A stretch of 64,000 nt of DNA from CAWCON01 sp963797185. GTDB lineage: Bacteria > Patescibacteriota > Saccharimonadia > Saccharimonadales > UBA4665. A program made the translations under genes and the position numbers. The DNA is taken from positions 372,001 to 436,000 of the forward strand of contig CAWCON010000001.1 in NCBI GenBank assembly GCA_963797185.1. The letters are read 5' to 3'. Within the stretch, counting starts at the first letter, position 1. The number at the start of each line of letters is the position of its first letter. Below the pieces are notes generated by a model, which did no database searches, was not told the origin of the DNA, and saw only the letters and a list, made by a program, of their open reading frames with translations. Positions 41,377-50,305 of this stretch are shown piece by piece.

Positions 41377-42144
41377 TGATAGCTAGTATGTTTAAGTACA
41401 AGGCTTCGATTCGGCTAAATCGATATGCTCCGAAGATAATTAGTATCAGGTAGTAAAATTAAGTGCGAGGAAGTCTTTGAAACCAAAGTGAGATTGATTA
41501 ATTAAAGTCCTCCGCGGAGAGCGTCAACAGCGTAACTTAATGGGTTAATATCGGCGATTATCTTTAACGCAATAGGTGCATTGGTCAAAGGGTAGAGTGC
41601 GCCCGAGAGAAAGTAAAGTGGGAATATAATAAATTGGTTGATTGACTGGAATCCTTGGAAATCATTTACCATTGAGCCAATCGCAGTACTAAAGCTGTAA
41701 GAGCGATCGCCGATGAAGCGCAGAATAATGATAACAACACCAAGCATTAGCCCAGTTATAAGGGCGGAATCCCAAGAAGAGGGAAATAATGAAAACAAGT
41801 AAACCCTGCATAATTGAGGTGGTTGCACCTCCAAGTGCGCCACCTAACATAATCTTCAGCCGTGAAACTGGAGCTACCAGTGTTTCTTTCAAAAAACCAA
41901 ATTGTCTATCAAAAATAATACTTGTCCCATAGAAAACTGCAGAAAATAGAACGGTTTGAGCCATAATTCCAGGAACGAGGAACTGCAGGTAGTCACCTCT
42001 TCCGGCCTCTTTATAAACGGATCCAAGCCCGTAACCTAATGCTAAAAGAAATAATAACGGCTGACCTATAGCTCCAATGATTCTGGAGCGTGCTCGAAAG
42101 TAACGCTTCATCTGCCTCACCCATAATGCTAGTACTACTCTCAT
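41369..42144 (-). pseudogene. ABC-2 type transporter permease, with several frameshifts
   Basis: The first part (from 42144) reads MRVVLALWVRQMKRYFRARS and FGFLKETLVAPVSRLKIMLG, typical of DrrB/ABC-2 permeases. Near 41775 the frame shifts to LITGLMLGVVIIILRF...FPLYFLSGALYPLTN, then stops at 41502. A third frame further on has LIIFGAYRFSRIEA, the expected C-terminal end. Joined pieces give about 258 residues and six membrane helices. The tail overlaps the end of sodX. Its ATPase is the next gene on the same strand. Confidence 0.78.
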
Positions 42145-42945
42145 TTAACGCATTCTCCTTGATCGCTGGCGCATTCGCAGTCTTTCGCTGGGATCGGCTG
42201 ATTCGTCGCGAAGTTCTTTTCCGGTGAGGCTAAGGTAGGCTGCTTCTAGTGAATCGGTTTTTGTTTGTTTCTTTAGTTCAGCCGAAGTGCCTCTTGCTAC
42301 GATCACACCGTGATCGATGATTGCAATTTGCTTGGCAACTTCTTCGGCTTCCTCAAGGTAGTGGGTTGTAAAGAAGATTGTCATCCCCTCGCTTTGGCTT
42401 AAGTCAGTTACGTAATTCCAAAGTAGATTTCGAGTTTGGGTATCGAGTCCTAGAGTTGGTTCATCCAAAAACAGAACCTGAGGGTGATGTAGTAACCCGC
42501 GGGCAATTTCGAGTCGTCGTTTCATACCACCGGAGAACGTTTTGACTGGTGAATCCCGTCGATCCCATAGCTCAACAAGCTGTAGTAACTCCTCGATACG
42601 AGGCGGTATTTCACTTTTTGGCAGATCGTATAAGACGGCATGTAACTGCATATTCTCATAAGCTGTTAAATCATCATCGACGCTTGGATCTTGAAAAACA
42701 ATACCGAAAGATCGGCGTGCAGCTGCCTGCTGTTTTACGACGTTGTAACCGGCGAGTCGAATATCGCCGGAAGTGGGACGCAGTAAAGTAGTCAACATTT
42801 TTATTGTTGTACTTTTCCCAGCGCCATTAGGGCCGAGGAAGGCAAAAATGTCACCTTTCTCAACCGAAAAACTAATATCATTCACTGCAACAACATCACC
42901 GAAACGTTTGGTGAGTTTATGCGCAGTAATTACTGCGTCTGTCAT
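42145..42945 (-). CDS. ABC transporter ATP-binding protein (DrrA-type exporter)
   Basis: The 266-residue protein has Walker A GPNGAGKSTTIKML, a Q-loop at VFQDPSVDDDLT, signature FSGGMKRRLEIARGLL and Walker B VLFLDEPTLGLD, then the switch His in FFTTHYLEEAEE. It is of the daunorubicin-resistance/ABC-2 exporter type and directly precedes its permease gene. The cargo is unknown. Confidence 0.92.
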   Translation of the reverse strand: MTDAVITAHKLTKRFGDVVAVNDISFSVEKGDIFAFLGPNGAGKSTTIKMLTTLLRPTSGDIRLAGYNVVKQQAAARRSFGIVFQDPSVDDDLTAYENMQLHAVLYDLPKSEIPPRIEELLQLVELWDRRDSPVKTFSGGMKRRLEIARGLLHHPQVLFLDEPTLGLDTQTRNLLWNYVTDLSQSEGMTIFFTTHYLEEAEEVAKQIAIIDHGVIVARGTSAELKKQTKTDSLEAAYLSLTGKELRDESADPSERLRMRQRSRRMR

Positions 42946-42976
42946 TACTATTAATTATAACACTAAGTAATTGGCG

Positions 42977-43372
42977 CTAGTCTTTTCTATGTTCGCCTTG
43001 TTCCAGTTTGTAGATGTGTTCATGGTCGAGGCCATAGTAGTGACCGACTTCGTGCCAAACAGTCCGGCTTATGCGGTTTCGCAGCTCAGGTAAATCGGCG
43101 CTTGCTGCCTCAAGCGGTAGTTGGAATAATGTGATTTTATCAGGCAGAAGTTTGGTTGCGCCCTGTCGACGACTGAGAGGGATGCCTTCATAAAGGCCAA
43201 ACAGAGTTTGATCGCCGCGCAATTGCAACGAACGTCGTTGTTCGAGACTGGGTTCATCTTCAATAATGAAGGCAACATTTTTTAAGTTATCAACGTAGCG
43301 CGACGGTAACGAGGAAATTGCCTTGTTAATAATATCTTCAAAATCATCATGGGTGATATGAAACATAGTCAC
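42977..43372 (-). CDS. Zincin-like metallopeptidase (PF06262 type)
   Basis: The 131-residue protein carries HEVGHYYGLDH (residues 107-117), a full HExxHxxGxxH zinc site, near the C-terminus. The N-terminal part (FEDIINKAISSLP...VAFIIEDEP) and the LFGLYEGIPL segment fit the small 'metallopeptidase family protein' group. It is cytoplasmic and its substrate is unknown. It stands 31 bp upstream of the ABC ATPase gene and may share its transcript. Confidence 0.88.
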   Translation of the reverse strand: MTMFHITHDDFEDIINKAISSLPSRYVDNLKNVAFIIEDEPSLEQRRSLQLRGDQTLFGLYEGIPLSRRQGATKLLPDKITLFQLPLEAASADLPELRNRISRTVWHEVGHYYGLDHEHIYKLEQGEHRKD

Positions 43373-43402
43373 ACTATAACAAAACTAGCTATCAAAATTT
43401 AA

Positions 43403-43424
43403 AAAGCCCCGTACATGGGGCTTT
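43403..43424 (-). terminator. Intrinsic terminator of gnd-zwf
   Basis: AAAGCCCC and GGGGCTTT pair around a GTACAT loop. On the minus strand the stem is followed by a T-rich stretch, fitting termination of the gnd-zwf transcript about 75 bp after zwf. Confidence 0.8.
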
Positions 43425-43500
43425 GTGCTGGTGCCTAATGTGATTCGGGCTCTCTACCAAGCACTAGCATCATTACACAGCAAACACTGGTTGTTGTATG

Positions 43501-44871
43501 TTAGGATTCCGACAATTTGAGTGTGCTGTTTGTCACAACTTCATCAGGCTGTGAATCTTTGTCGTAAAAACGAAGGTCATCGGAGTGCATTGACCACTCG
43601 ATCAGGATAGGTTCGATTACCTTCCATGAACTCAGCACTTCGTCACTCGATGTAAATAAACTTCGATCTGACCGAATCGCATCTAAAAAGACTCGTTCGT
43701 ATGCGTCAGGCAAGACTACATTATCTTTAGCCAACGAGAACGATAACTCTACTTTCTCCACGTCTCGATCATAGCCTGGCTTTTTTGCCCAGAGACAGAC
43801 TTCAATACCTTCGTTAGGTTGAATATGAAAAATCAGCTCATTTGATTCTGTGGCGTCAACTTTCCGATAGTAAACTTTTATCTCAGTCGACTTATTGGCA
43901 AGGTGTTTGCCTGTTGTTAACGTGATAGGTACTCCTACCCAGTTTGGATCATCAGAATGAAGCGTCAGTGACACGAATGTTTCGGTTGTAGAGTGAGGGT
44001 TTTTAACTTCCTCACGATAACCCTTATATTGTGCTCGGATAACAGTTTTGTGAAGTATCTCATCTCGAACACAATGAAGTTGTTGGAGTGCTTCCAACCT
44101 TTTTTTCGGGACCGTTTGCCAACTTCCTTTGTTAGGCAGTTTCATTAAACATAAAGCCGCTAACTGCAGTAGATGGCTTTGGACAACATCTCGCAGAGCA
44201 CCAGTTTGCTCATAAAAAATTGCTCGGTCTTCAATACCAATTTTTTCAAAAGCATTGATCTCAATCTTTTCAATAAAATCTTTATTCCATGTTCGTTTAA
44301 AGATTGAGTTATCGTTACGGAAAACAAGAAGGTTTTGGGTCATCTCTTTAGCAAGATAGTGGTCAATGCGGTAAATTTGATCCTCACTAAACGAGTGACT
44401 TAAGTGATCAATAAACTCTTTAGCCGATACGTAGTCACTTCCAAATGGTTTTTCAAGCAGTAACTTTGTTCCTTCAACTTTTGCAATCCCTGATTTGCCA
44501 AGACACTCTACGATTGGGCTGGATACTTGGGGAGGAACTGAGAGATAAAATAATCGTTGGGAGGTGCGCCCAGCCTTGCCCTCCAGATCGTCTAAGTATT
44601 TTGCCAGTTTGTCATATTCCGATGGGTTGGCAAGGTCCATCTGATACATTTTAGTATGCTCAGCCAAGTAATCCGTACTTACTTCATTCGGCAACTCATC
44701 AAGTAGTTGATTTGTGCTGACATCTCTTCTTGATATGCCGAGAATCTGAAAGTCGTCAGGGAGCATCTTGGCTGTAGCAAGCTTGGCGATAGACGGCAGT
44801 AAGTATCGTTTTGATAGATCACCAGTAATACCAATGATGATCAAAATACTTGGAGTTGATATTTTGTTCAT
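43501..44871 (-). CDS. zwf: Glucose-6-phosphate 1-dehydrogenase
   Basis: The 456-residue enzyme has the NADP site IIIGITGDLSKRYLLP, LLEKPFGSDYVSAKE, and RIDHYLAKEMTQNLLVFR with the catalytic His, plus GALRDVVQSHLLQL. It makes 6-phosphogluconolactone, the first oxidative pentose phosphate step. AKE replaces the common GKE. The start overlaps the stop of gnd by 4 bp. No 6-phosphogluconolactonase gene is adjacent. Confidence 0.93.
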   Translation of the reverse strand: MNKISTPSILIIIGITGDLSKRYLLPSIAKLATAKMLPDDFQILGISRRDVSTNQLLDELPNEVSTDYLAEHTKMYQMDLANPSEYDKLAKYLDDLEGKAGRTSQRLFYLSVPPQVSSPIVECLGKSGIAKVEGTKLLLEKPFGSDYVSAKEFIDHLSHSFSEDQIYRIDHYLAKEMTQNLLVFRNDNSIFKRTWNKDFIEKIEINAFEKIGIEDRAIFYEQTGALRDVVQSHLLQLAALCLMKLPNKGSWQTVPKKRLEALQQLHCVRDEILHKTVIRAQYKGYREEVKNPHSTTETFVSLTLHSDDPNWVGVPITLTTGKHLANKSTEIKVYYRKVDATESNELIFHIQPNEGIEVCLWAKKPGYDRDVEKVELSFSLAKDNVVLPDAYERVFLDAIRSDRSLFTSSDEVLSSWKVIEPILIEWSMHSDDLRFYDKDSQPDEVVTNSTLKLSES

Positions 44872-45764
44872 GGCTTATTTACCGGGTGTCCGCCAAAACG
44901 ATTACGTGTTGCGGCCAGTAACTTTGTTGCGTAGTTTATGTCGCCGTGCTGACTCGCTAAACGTGCATCGAGAGCAGCTTGGATTACAGACATATTAATG
45001 CCGTGAGCTTTGGCCACATCTAATGACCAGCGTGCTTCTCCGGACTCGGCAACATAACCATCAACATCAGACAAGTCCTGATCATTCTTCATAATGCCGG
45101 TAATGGTTTCGTTTAAGAGCGATTCAATAATGCTTCCGTGTTGCCAAACGTCGCCGACAGTTGCCAGATCGATCGTGTTATATGGTCCTTCTTTTAATAG
45201 TCGGTAACCTTCAGCATATGACTCCATCAGCCCGTACTCGATAGCGTTGTGTACCATTTTTACAAAATGTCCTGATCCACTTGGTCCGAGGTAAGCCCAA
45301 CCTTTTGTTTGAGCGAGACTATTTAAAATTTCTGAAATTTGGTCAACTACTAATTTATCGCCGCCAACCATTAACGAATAACCGTTTTCCTCACCGAGAA
45401 TTCCGCCACTTGTACCAACATCAATTAAGTCGACTTGCTTATCTGCCGTACGCTTAGCCCGAGCTATTGTTAGTCGGTAATCTGAATTACCACCATCAAT
45501 TATTATTGCATGCGGTGGAAGATGCTCAAGCAGTTGATCTACCTCTTGATCTACAAGATTCGAGGGGATCATGAGCCAAATCACTGGACGGTCTAATTGG
45601 TTTATAAGATTGACCCGGTCGGTAGCTTCAGTTGCTCCAGCGCTAACAGCGGCTGCTATTGCTGTTTTGTTAACGTCTTCCACAACTACAGTATGGCCAG
45701 CCTTTAACAGCCGCGTTACCATACGGCTACCCATCTTACCAAGTCCGATGAATCCAATTTTCAT
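44868..45764 (-). CDS. gnd: 6-phosphogluconate dehydrogenase (decarboxylating), short GndA type
   Basis: The 298-residue protein begins MKIGFIGLGKMGSRMVTRLL (Rossmann motif) and has the substrate loop DVGTSGGILGEENGYSLMVG, then GSGHFVKMVHNAIEYGLMES with the catalytic Lys. This is the short form (about 300 residues) that usually prefers NAD. It yields ribulose 5-phosphate and CO2. It is first in a two-gene operon with zwf. Confidence 0.93.
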   Translation of the reverse strand: MKIGFIGLGKMGSRMVTRLLKAGHTVVVEDVNKTAIAAAVSAGATEATDRVNLINQLDRPVIWLMIPSNLVDQEVDQLLEHLPPHAIIIDGGNSDYRLTIARAKRTADKQVDLIDVGTSGGILGEENGYSLMVGGDKLVVDQISEILNSLAQTKGWAYLGPSGSGHFVKMVHNAIEYGLMESYAEGYRLLKEGPYNTIDLATVGDVWQHGSIIESLLNETITGIMKNDQDLSDVDGYVAESGEARWSLDVAKAHGINMSVIQAALDARLASQHGDINYATKLLAATRNRFGGHPVNKP

Positions 45765-45974
45765 ATGTTGATGCTGAGTTTATTATAAACCACGATCGAC
45801 GTATTTGCTGATAAGCTTTGGGTAAATGATTACTAGTGACGTTGGCTACCCTCTAGACCAAAGCGGCATTGAATAGACTGGGCATAGTGCTTATGTATGT
45901 AATATAATTTATCTATTGTCATATTTATGTAGATGATATATAACCTAATACACAGATAACTTAAGGGGAGCTCA

Positions 45975-46511
45975 ATGAAAAAGGTCTTTCAAACTCTACT
46001 ACTTGCAATATTAAGTACGGGATGTCTTGTTGGTGTAGCCGCCGCACAATCAACGGTTAGCAATAGCGGTCCTGACTCAAGCACAACAAGTGACTCGAGC
46101 CAATCGAATAACACGAATGTGAACTGTACTAATAATATCGATATCAACAATAGCAATTCACAAACTGCAAATTCAGGTAGCGCTACTACTGGCAGCAACA
46201 CAAGTGGTGGCAGCTCTACGTCGGGGAGTTCTAGCAATAGTAACAGTTCGTCAACGAGTGTAGGTACGGACTGTGCTAATACAACCTCAACAACAACCAC
46301 TCCAGGCATGGGCGGTGGCAGTCCCGCTGCTACTACTCCAACAACTTCATCAACACCAGTAGCTATGACAACCACTGCAGCTACGGCTCTCCCTAACACT
46401 GGTAGTGATACTGTCGTAAATACGGCCATAATTGGCGTAGCTCTATTTGTAGGCGCAATACTTCTATCACGTCTGGCTGTATTTGCTTATCGCACAGTTT
46501 CTCTTAAGTAA
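45975..46511 (+). CDS. Secreted Ser/Thr-rich protein with LPNTG sortase signal (178 aa)
   Basis: A signal peptide (residues 1-24, cut after VAAA) is followed by about 110 residues of Ser, Thr, Asn and Gly with few hydrophobic residues. The tail LPNTG (about 139-143), a membrane helix (151-169) and a short basic end form a textbook LPXTG cell-wall sorting signal. GGGGAG precedes the start. The next gene encodes a sortase, the probable partner. It may be a stalk or adhesin. Confidence 0.85.
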   Translation: MKKVFQTLLLAILSTGCLVGVAAAQSTVSNSGPDSSTTSDSSQSNNTNVNCTNNIDINNSNSQTANSGSATTGSNTSGGSSTSGSSSNSNSSSTSVGTDCANTTSTTTTPGMGGGSPAATTPTTSSTPVAMTTTAATALPNTGSDTVVNTAIIGVALFVGAILLSRLAVFAYRTVSLK

Positions 46512-46524
46512 CAGCATACCTACT

Positions 46525-47133
46525 ATGGTTATCCGTTATTTGTCGGGAGGGAAAGCCAGTTTCTATGTTAAGGCTGCCGCTGTCTACCTTTTGACTATTG
46601 TCTTTCTCTGGTACATTGTTCGCCCTGCCAGCTCTTTGGCGCAAAGCCGAATAGTCTCAATTACCAAACCTTCAATTCCTGCTCACTCATATATCGAAAA
46701 AGTTCCTCTAGTATCGGGTATCCCCACCCAGATTGTCATACCGAGTGAATCGGTCAATTTGCCGATAGATGAAGGTTACTATAACGCTTCAAATGCAACG
46801 TGGACACTCAGTGGCTACAAAACGCAGTTTGCTATGAGTAGTGCTTTGGCCAATAATCTGAATGGAGAGACATTCATCTATGGGCATAACAATGATTATG
46901 TTTTTGGTGCGCTGCGACACCATACCCCTCAAGTAGGCTCAACGGCGTTGCTCTACACTTCTAATGGTCATATATTTTCATATATTTTCGAGAGTTCGAT
47001 GAGCGTTAGTCCTAGTGATGTGGCTGTACTTGATTATGCAGGACCGCCAATTCTAATTATCCAAACTTGCACCGGAAGCCTTAACGAATGGCGCACCATG
47101 TACAAATTTGATTTCTATAAAGTTATGCAATGA
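46525..47133 (+). CDS. Sortase (202 aa)
   Basis: ATG 46525 is preferred; an upstream TTG at 46483 would overlap the LPXTG gene. There is an N-terminal membrane helix (about 12-30) and a sortase beta-barrel: FIYGHNN with catalytic His121, ILIIQTCTG with Cys182, and EWR with Arg190. It would cut the LPNTG protein just upstream and attach or polymerise it. The stop overlaps the glycosyltransferase start by 4 bp. The spacing of the triad fits class E/F-like enzymes, but the class is not certain. Confidence 0.87.
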   Translation: MVIRYLSGGKASFYVKAAAVYLLTIVFLWYIVRPASSLAQSRIVSITKPSIPAHSYIEKVPLVSGIPTQIVIPSESVNLPIDEGYYNASNATWTLSGYKTQFAMSSALANNLNGETFIYGHNNDYVFGALRHHTPQVGSTALLYTSNGHIFSYIFESSMSVSPSDVAVLDYAGPPILIIQTCTGSLNEWRTMYKFDFYKVMQ

Positions 47134-48437
47134 TTATTGAGCAATCAATAGTGCCAAGCATAATACTGGTTGCAATTACCAGCTTATTAATGATGGTTAT
47201 GCGTGTGGTCGGTGCCAATATTTATGATATGACTCAAGCAAGGCAAGCGCATGATCGGCGGGTACATCCATTTTTGAGGCGTTATCGAAAACGGCCGTTG
47301 GTGAGTGTAATCGTTCCAGTTAGAGATGGTGAAGACGATATCGAGGCTTGCATTCAAAGTATCGTAAGGAGTTCGTATAAAAATATCGAAATAGCGGTTG
47401 TAGACAACCTCTCAGTAGATAGAACAAAGATTAAAGTTAAAGGTATGATCTCACAATATCCTGACGTATCTATTAGGTTGATGGAGCTAAGGACACGAGT
47501 CGATAGATTGGCCTCAATATATAGAGTTTTTCAGGGGCATTGCCACGGTGAGATTGTCGTCGTTCTTGATGCTGCTGTAACTATCGATAGACATGCTATA
47601 CGTAGGGCAGTCACTCATTTTAATACTAACGATACGACCCAGGTTATCAATGCTAAACAAATCGTACGATCCCCACATAGTATTACTGGCTTGCTAGAGA
47701 CATATCGTGATCTGACCATAAATATATCGCAGAAATCAGCGAGTGTCTTTCAGCTCAATTGTTATCCCGGCCAGTGTATATTTTATAAAAGACAATTATT
47801 GCAATCAGTCCTGAGATTCTCAGCCAAAAATAAACGATTAAATCGTAAACGTCTGGTTAATACCTCGGCCTTTCTGAAACAAGGTGTTCAAAGCGGATAC
47901 TGTCACTATGCCAATGACGTCATAGTATACAGCCGCGCGCCAGCAAAATTTCGAGGACTATTAAGTCAACAAAGTCAGTTATCACAAACCAGAGCTTGGT
48001 TGTCCAATGATTACCATTTGATGTCCACCGGAAGAAGCGGTAAGTATAAGAGGCTCTTGGCGTTGTATCATTTGTTAATCGTTATTGCGGTGGTGGTCAC
48101 CTTTCTGCTCGCTCCACCACTCATTACTTACTTTATATACCTTGCTGTTCGTTTACACGAACCAACTCTATTGGTTCTGGTTATAGTAGCAGTAACGGCC
48201 TGGTTGCTTTTTGCTGTATGGGGAGATGAAGATTTGCGGTGGAGACAAAAAATTGTCTATAGCTTCGGTATACCCATCACCTATGGGGCTCTTTACCTAG
48301 CAACTTGGTTAAAAATCTTCTCATTATGTCGCCTATTTACGAACGGTGGTTACTATTTCATTAAACGAACCATCGCGAACAACGCGCTTGTCGGGCTAAT
48401 TAAGAGAGTTTATTTTTCAACAAAAGTCAGTGCGTAA
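47130..48437 (+). CDS. Family 2 glycosyltransferase, membrane-bound (435 aa)
   Basis: An N-terminal membrane helix precedes a GT-A domain that starts PLVSVIVPVRDGEDDIEACI and has VVDNLSVDRTK and IVVVLDAAVTIDRHA (normally a DxD). Membrane helices follow at about 306-330, 340-360 and 385-405. The DxD is replaced by DAA, so the metal site is altered. It is coupled to the sortase gene and may glycosylate the surface protein or make a linked polysaccharide. Its end overlaps the convergent helicase gene by 28 bp. Confidence 0.75.
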   Translation: MIIEQSIVPSIILVAITSLLMMVMRVVGANIYDMTQARQAHDRRVHPFLRRYRKRPLVSVIVPVRDGEDDIEACIQSIVRSSYKNIEIAVVDNLSVDRTKIKVKGMISQYPDVSIRLMELRTRVDRLASIYRVFQGHCHGEIVVVLDAAVTIDRHAIRRAVTHFNTNDTTQVINAKQIVRSPHSITGLLETYRDLTINISQKSASVFQLNCYPGQCIFYKRQLLQSVLRFSAKNKRLNRKRLVNTSAFLKQGVQSGYCHYANDVIVYSRAPAKFRGLLSQQSQLSQTRAWLSNDYHLMSTGRSGKYKRLLALYHLLIVIAVVVTFLLAPPLITYFIYLAVRLHEPTLLVLVIVAVTAWLLFAVWGDEDLRWRQKIVYSFGIPITYGALYLATWLKIFSLCRLFTNGGYYFIKRTIANNALVGLIKRVYFSTKVSA

Positions 48438-49603
48438 CCAGCTCGTCCTGCTCGTCCTGCTCGTCCGATACGGTGAACGTAGTCACCGTAAGATTGTGGT
48501 AAAGAGTAGTTGACTACATGGGTTATGTCGACAACGTCGATACCACGAGCAGCCACATCAGTAGCAACAAGTACCTTTACTTGATTATCGCGAAACCTTT
48601 TTAGAGCGCGCTGACGTTGTGACTGTGATTTACCGCCATGGAGAGCGTCAGCATCAAAACCTCTTAGTTGTAGTTCTTTACATAGTCTTTCAACGCTTCG
48701 ATGAGTGTCGTCAAAGACAAGTGTTTTGGTTACAGTTTTATCGAGTAAAAGATCCTGAAGTTTTCTAATTTTTTCTTCACTACCGGCATAGGTAACAATA
48801 TTTTGGTCAACAAAATCACTAGTGTCGCCAGTTTTAACCATAACTTGAACAGGGTCTACTGAGAAACCATCAATGATGGTTTTGACCTTACTGTCAAATG
48901 TTGCTGAGAAAAAGAACGATTGTCGTTTCTGGGCAGTTTTGCTCAGTATGTGACGGATATCGTTTATAAAGCCCATATCCAACATTCGGTCTACCTCATC
49001 GAGTACAACGATATTGTAATTCGATAAGTTTAATGTACCTCGTTCAGAATGATCTTTGATGCGACCAGGTGTGCCGATGACAATTTGTGGTTTTTTACCG
49101 AGTGCTCGGATTTGAGGTCCCATTGCGACGCCGCCGATAAGTAAAGCCCCAAAAATACCACTGTTCTTTGCGATACTGCGACATTGTTCTTCGATTTGCT
49201 CAGCTAATTCTCTGGTCGGTGCCATAATAAGTGCCGCTGCGTTTTTTTGCGATAGTAACTGATTAAGAATTGGTACAGCGAAGGCTGCAGTTTTACCTGT
49301 GCCGGTATTAGCGATACCGACTATGTCCTTGCCAAGCATTCCTAAGGGAATTGTCTGATCTTGAATCGCAGAGGGAACTGTGAAGCCTTTTTCATTGAGG
49401 TTGCTAAGAAGCAACGGGTTGAGGTTAAAATCAACGAAACTATGAGTCGGTTGGTACTCCGTTCCGTCAACGGGTTTTGCGCTTTGAATAAAACGGGTAG
49501 GGTTAATGTATTCCTTTTTTGGCCCGCGACTTGATGAACGGCCATATGTTGGGCGTTTATTACGATTGTAGCCACTTGGCTTCCTGTATTGAGAATAAGA
49601 CAT
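48410..49603 (-). CDS. DEAD-box-type RNA helicase (DEVD variant)
   Basis: The 397-residue protein has the Q motif near AIQDQTIPLGM, motif I GIANTGTGKTAAF, motif II VVLDEVDRM (DEVD), SAT in FFFSATF, and motifs V-VI (ATDVAARGIDVVD, HRIGRAGRAGR). The N-terminal 50 residues are basic and Ser/Tyr/Arg-rich. It unwinds RNA, probably in ribosome assembly or cold adaptation, as the RRM protein next door also suggests. AAAAAGGA lies before the start. Confidence 0.93.
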   Translation of the reverse strand: MSYSQYRKPSGYNRNKRPTYGRSSSRGPKKEYINPTRFIQSAKPVDGTEYQPTHSFVDFNLNPLLLSNLNEKGFTVPSAIQDQTIPLGMLGKDIVGIANTGTGKTAAFAVPILNQLLSQKNAAALIMAPTRELAEQIEEQCRSIAKNSGIFGALLIGGVAMGPQIRALGKKPQIVIGTPGRIKDHSERGTLNLSNYNIVVLDEVDRMLDMGFINDIRHILSKTAQKRQSFFFSATFDSKVKTIIDGFSVDPVQVMVKTGDTSDFVDQNIVTYAGSEEKIRKLQDLLLDKTVTKTLVFDDTHRSVERLCKELQLRGFDADALHGGKSQSQRQRALKRFRDNQVKVLVATDVAARGIDVVDITHVVNYSLPQSYGDYVHRIGRAGRAGRAGYALTFVEK

Positions 49604-49935
49604 AAAAAATGAATCCTTTTTGATTAAATAGTTACTTTGTCGATTGTCTGCAATGAAATCGAGTCAATAACTACAATCCCGGATTCATTAAAACAACTAA
49701 AGTAATATTAGCATAATTGATATAAAGAAGCAAGCTAAGAATCAAAAGTGTCTAGCAACTCGTTCTAAACAGTCGGCGATATGGATTAGTTCGTAAGTTA
49801 TGCTATAATCTATGTAAGCAAGTGGTTATTATAACCTCTCCGTTGTCATAAATAGTTCCGTTTAAAGAATTACGATCGTCGCGGTTAGCAATATTAAACG
49901 CGAGCGATATAAACTAAATAAAAGGAATTATTAAG
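49604..49935 (+). promoter_or_regulatory. Divergent control region of the helicase and RRM genes
   Basis: No gene is present. TGCTATAAT (TATAAT at 49804-49809) is an extended -10 promoter facing the RRM gene, leaving a leader of about 120 bases. Within it, ATCGTCGCG (49875-49883) pairs with CGCGAGCGAT (49899-49908) with one bulge. AAGGA follows just before the start. A long structured leader resembles cold-shock mRNAs, but this is inference. Confidence 0.5.
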
Positions 49936-50238
49936 ATGGCAATGAAATTATATGTAGGCGGTTTAGCTTACAGCGTAACTGATAAAGAACTTGAAGAACT
50001 CTTTGCAGGTCAAGGTAAAGTAGTAAGTGCGATTGTTATTAAAGATCGTGATAGTGGACAATCAAAAGGCTTTGGCTTTGTAGAAATGGAAGATGCCAAA
50101 GAAGCTGAGACAGCTATCCAAGAGCTTAACGGCAAAGAAGTAAGTGGCCGTTCAATTATGGTTAACCAAGCACGTCCTCAAGAAGATCGACGCTCAGGCG
50201 GCGGTGGTGGTGGCGGTGGTTTTCGTCGCTCCTACTAG
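49936..50238 (+). CDS. RNA-binding protein with one RRM domain
   Basis: The 100-residue protein is a single RRM: RNP2 KLYVGGLAYSV at residues 4-14 and RNP1 KGFGFVEM at about 49-56, with a Gly/Arg-rich tail (RRSGGGGGGGGFRRSY). Such proteins bind single-stranded RNA and are often abundant in cold-adapted bacteria. It has its own promoter and is divergent from the RNA helicase. Confidence 0.93.
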   Translation: MAMKLYVGGLAYSVTDKELEELFAGQGKVVSAIVIKDRDSGQSKGFGFVEMEDAKEAETAIQELNGKEVSGRSIMVNQARPQEDRRSGGGGGGGGFRRSY

Positions 50239-50305
50239 AACAAGCTTCTAGAAATCACACTAAGCTAGTTTTACAAGACTTAAGATTACTTAAGTTGAGT
50301 TCAAT

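Noticed and set aside
46483..46524. Longer TTG start for the sortase
   Set aside because: It would overlap the LPXTG gene and adds residues before a normal N-terminal basic-hydrophobic anchor.
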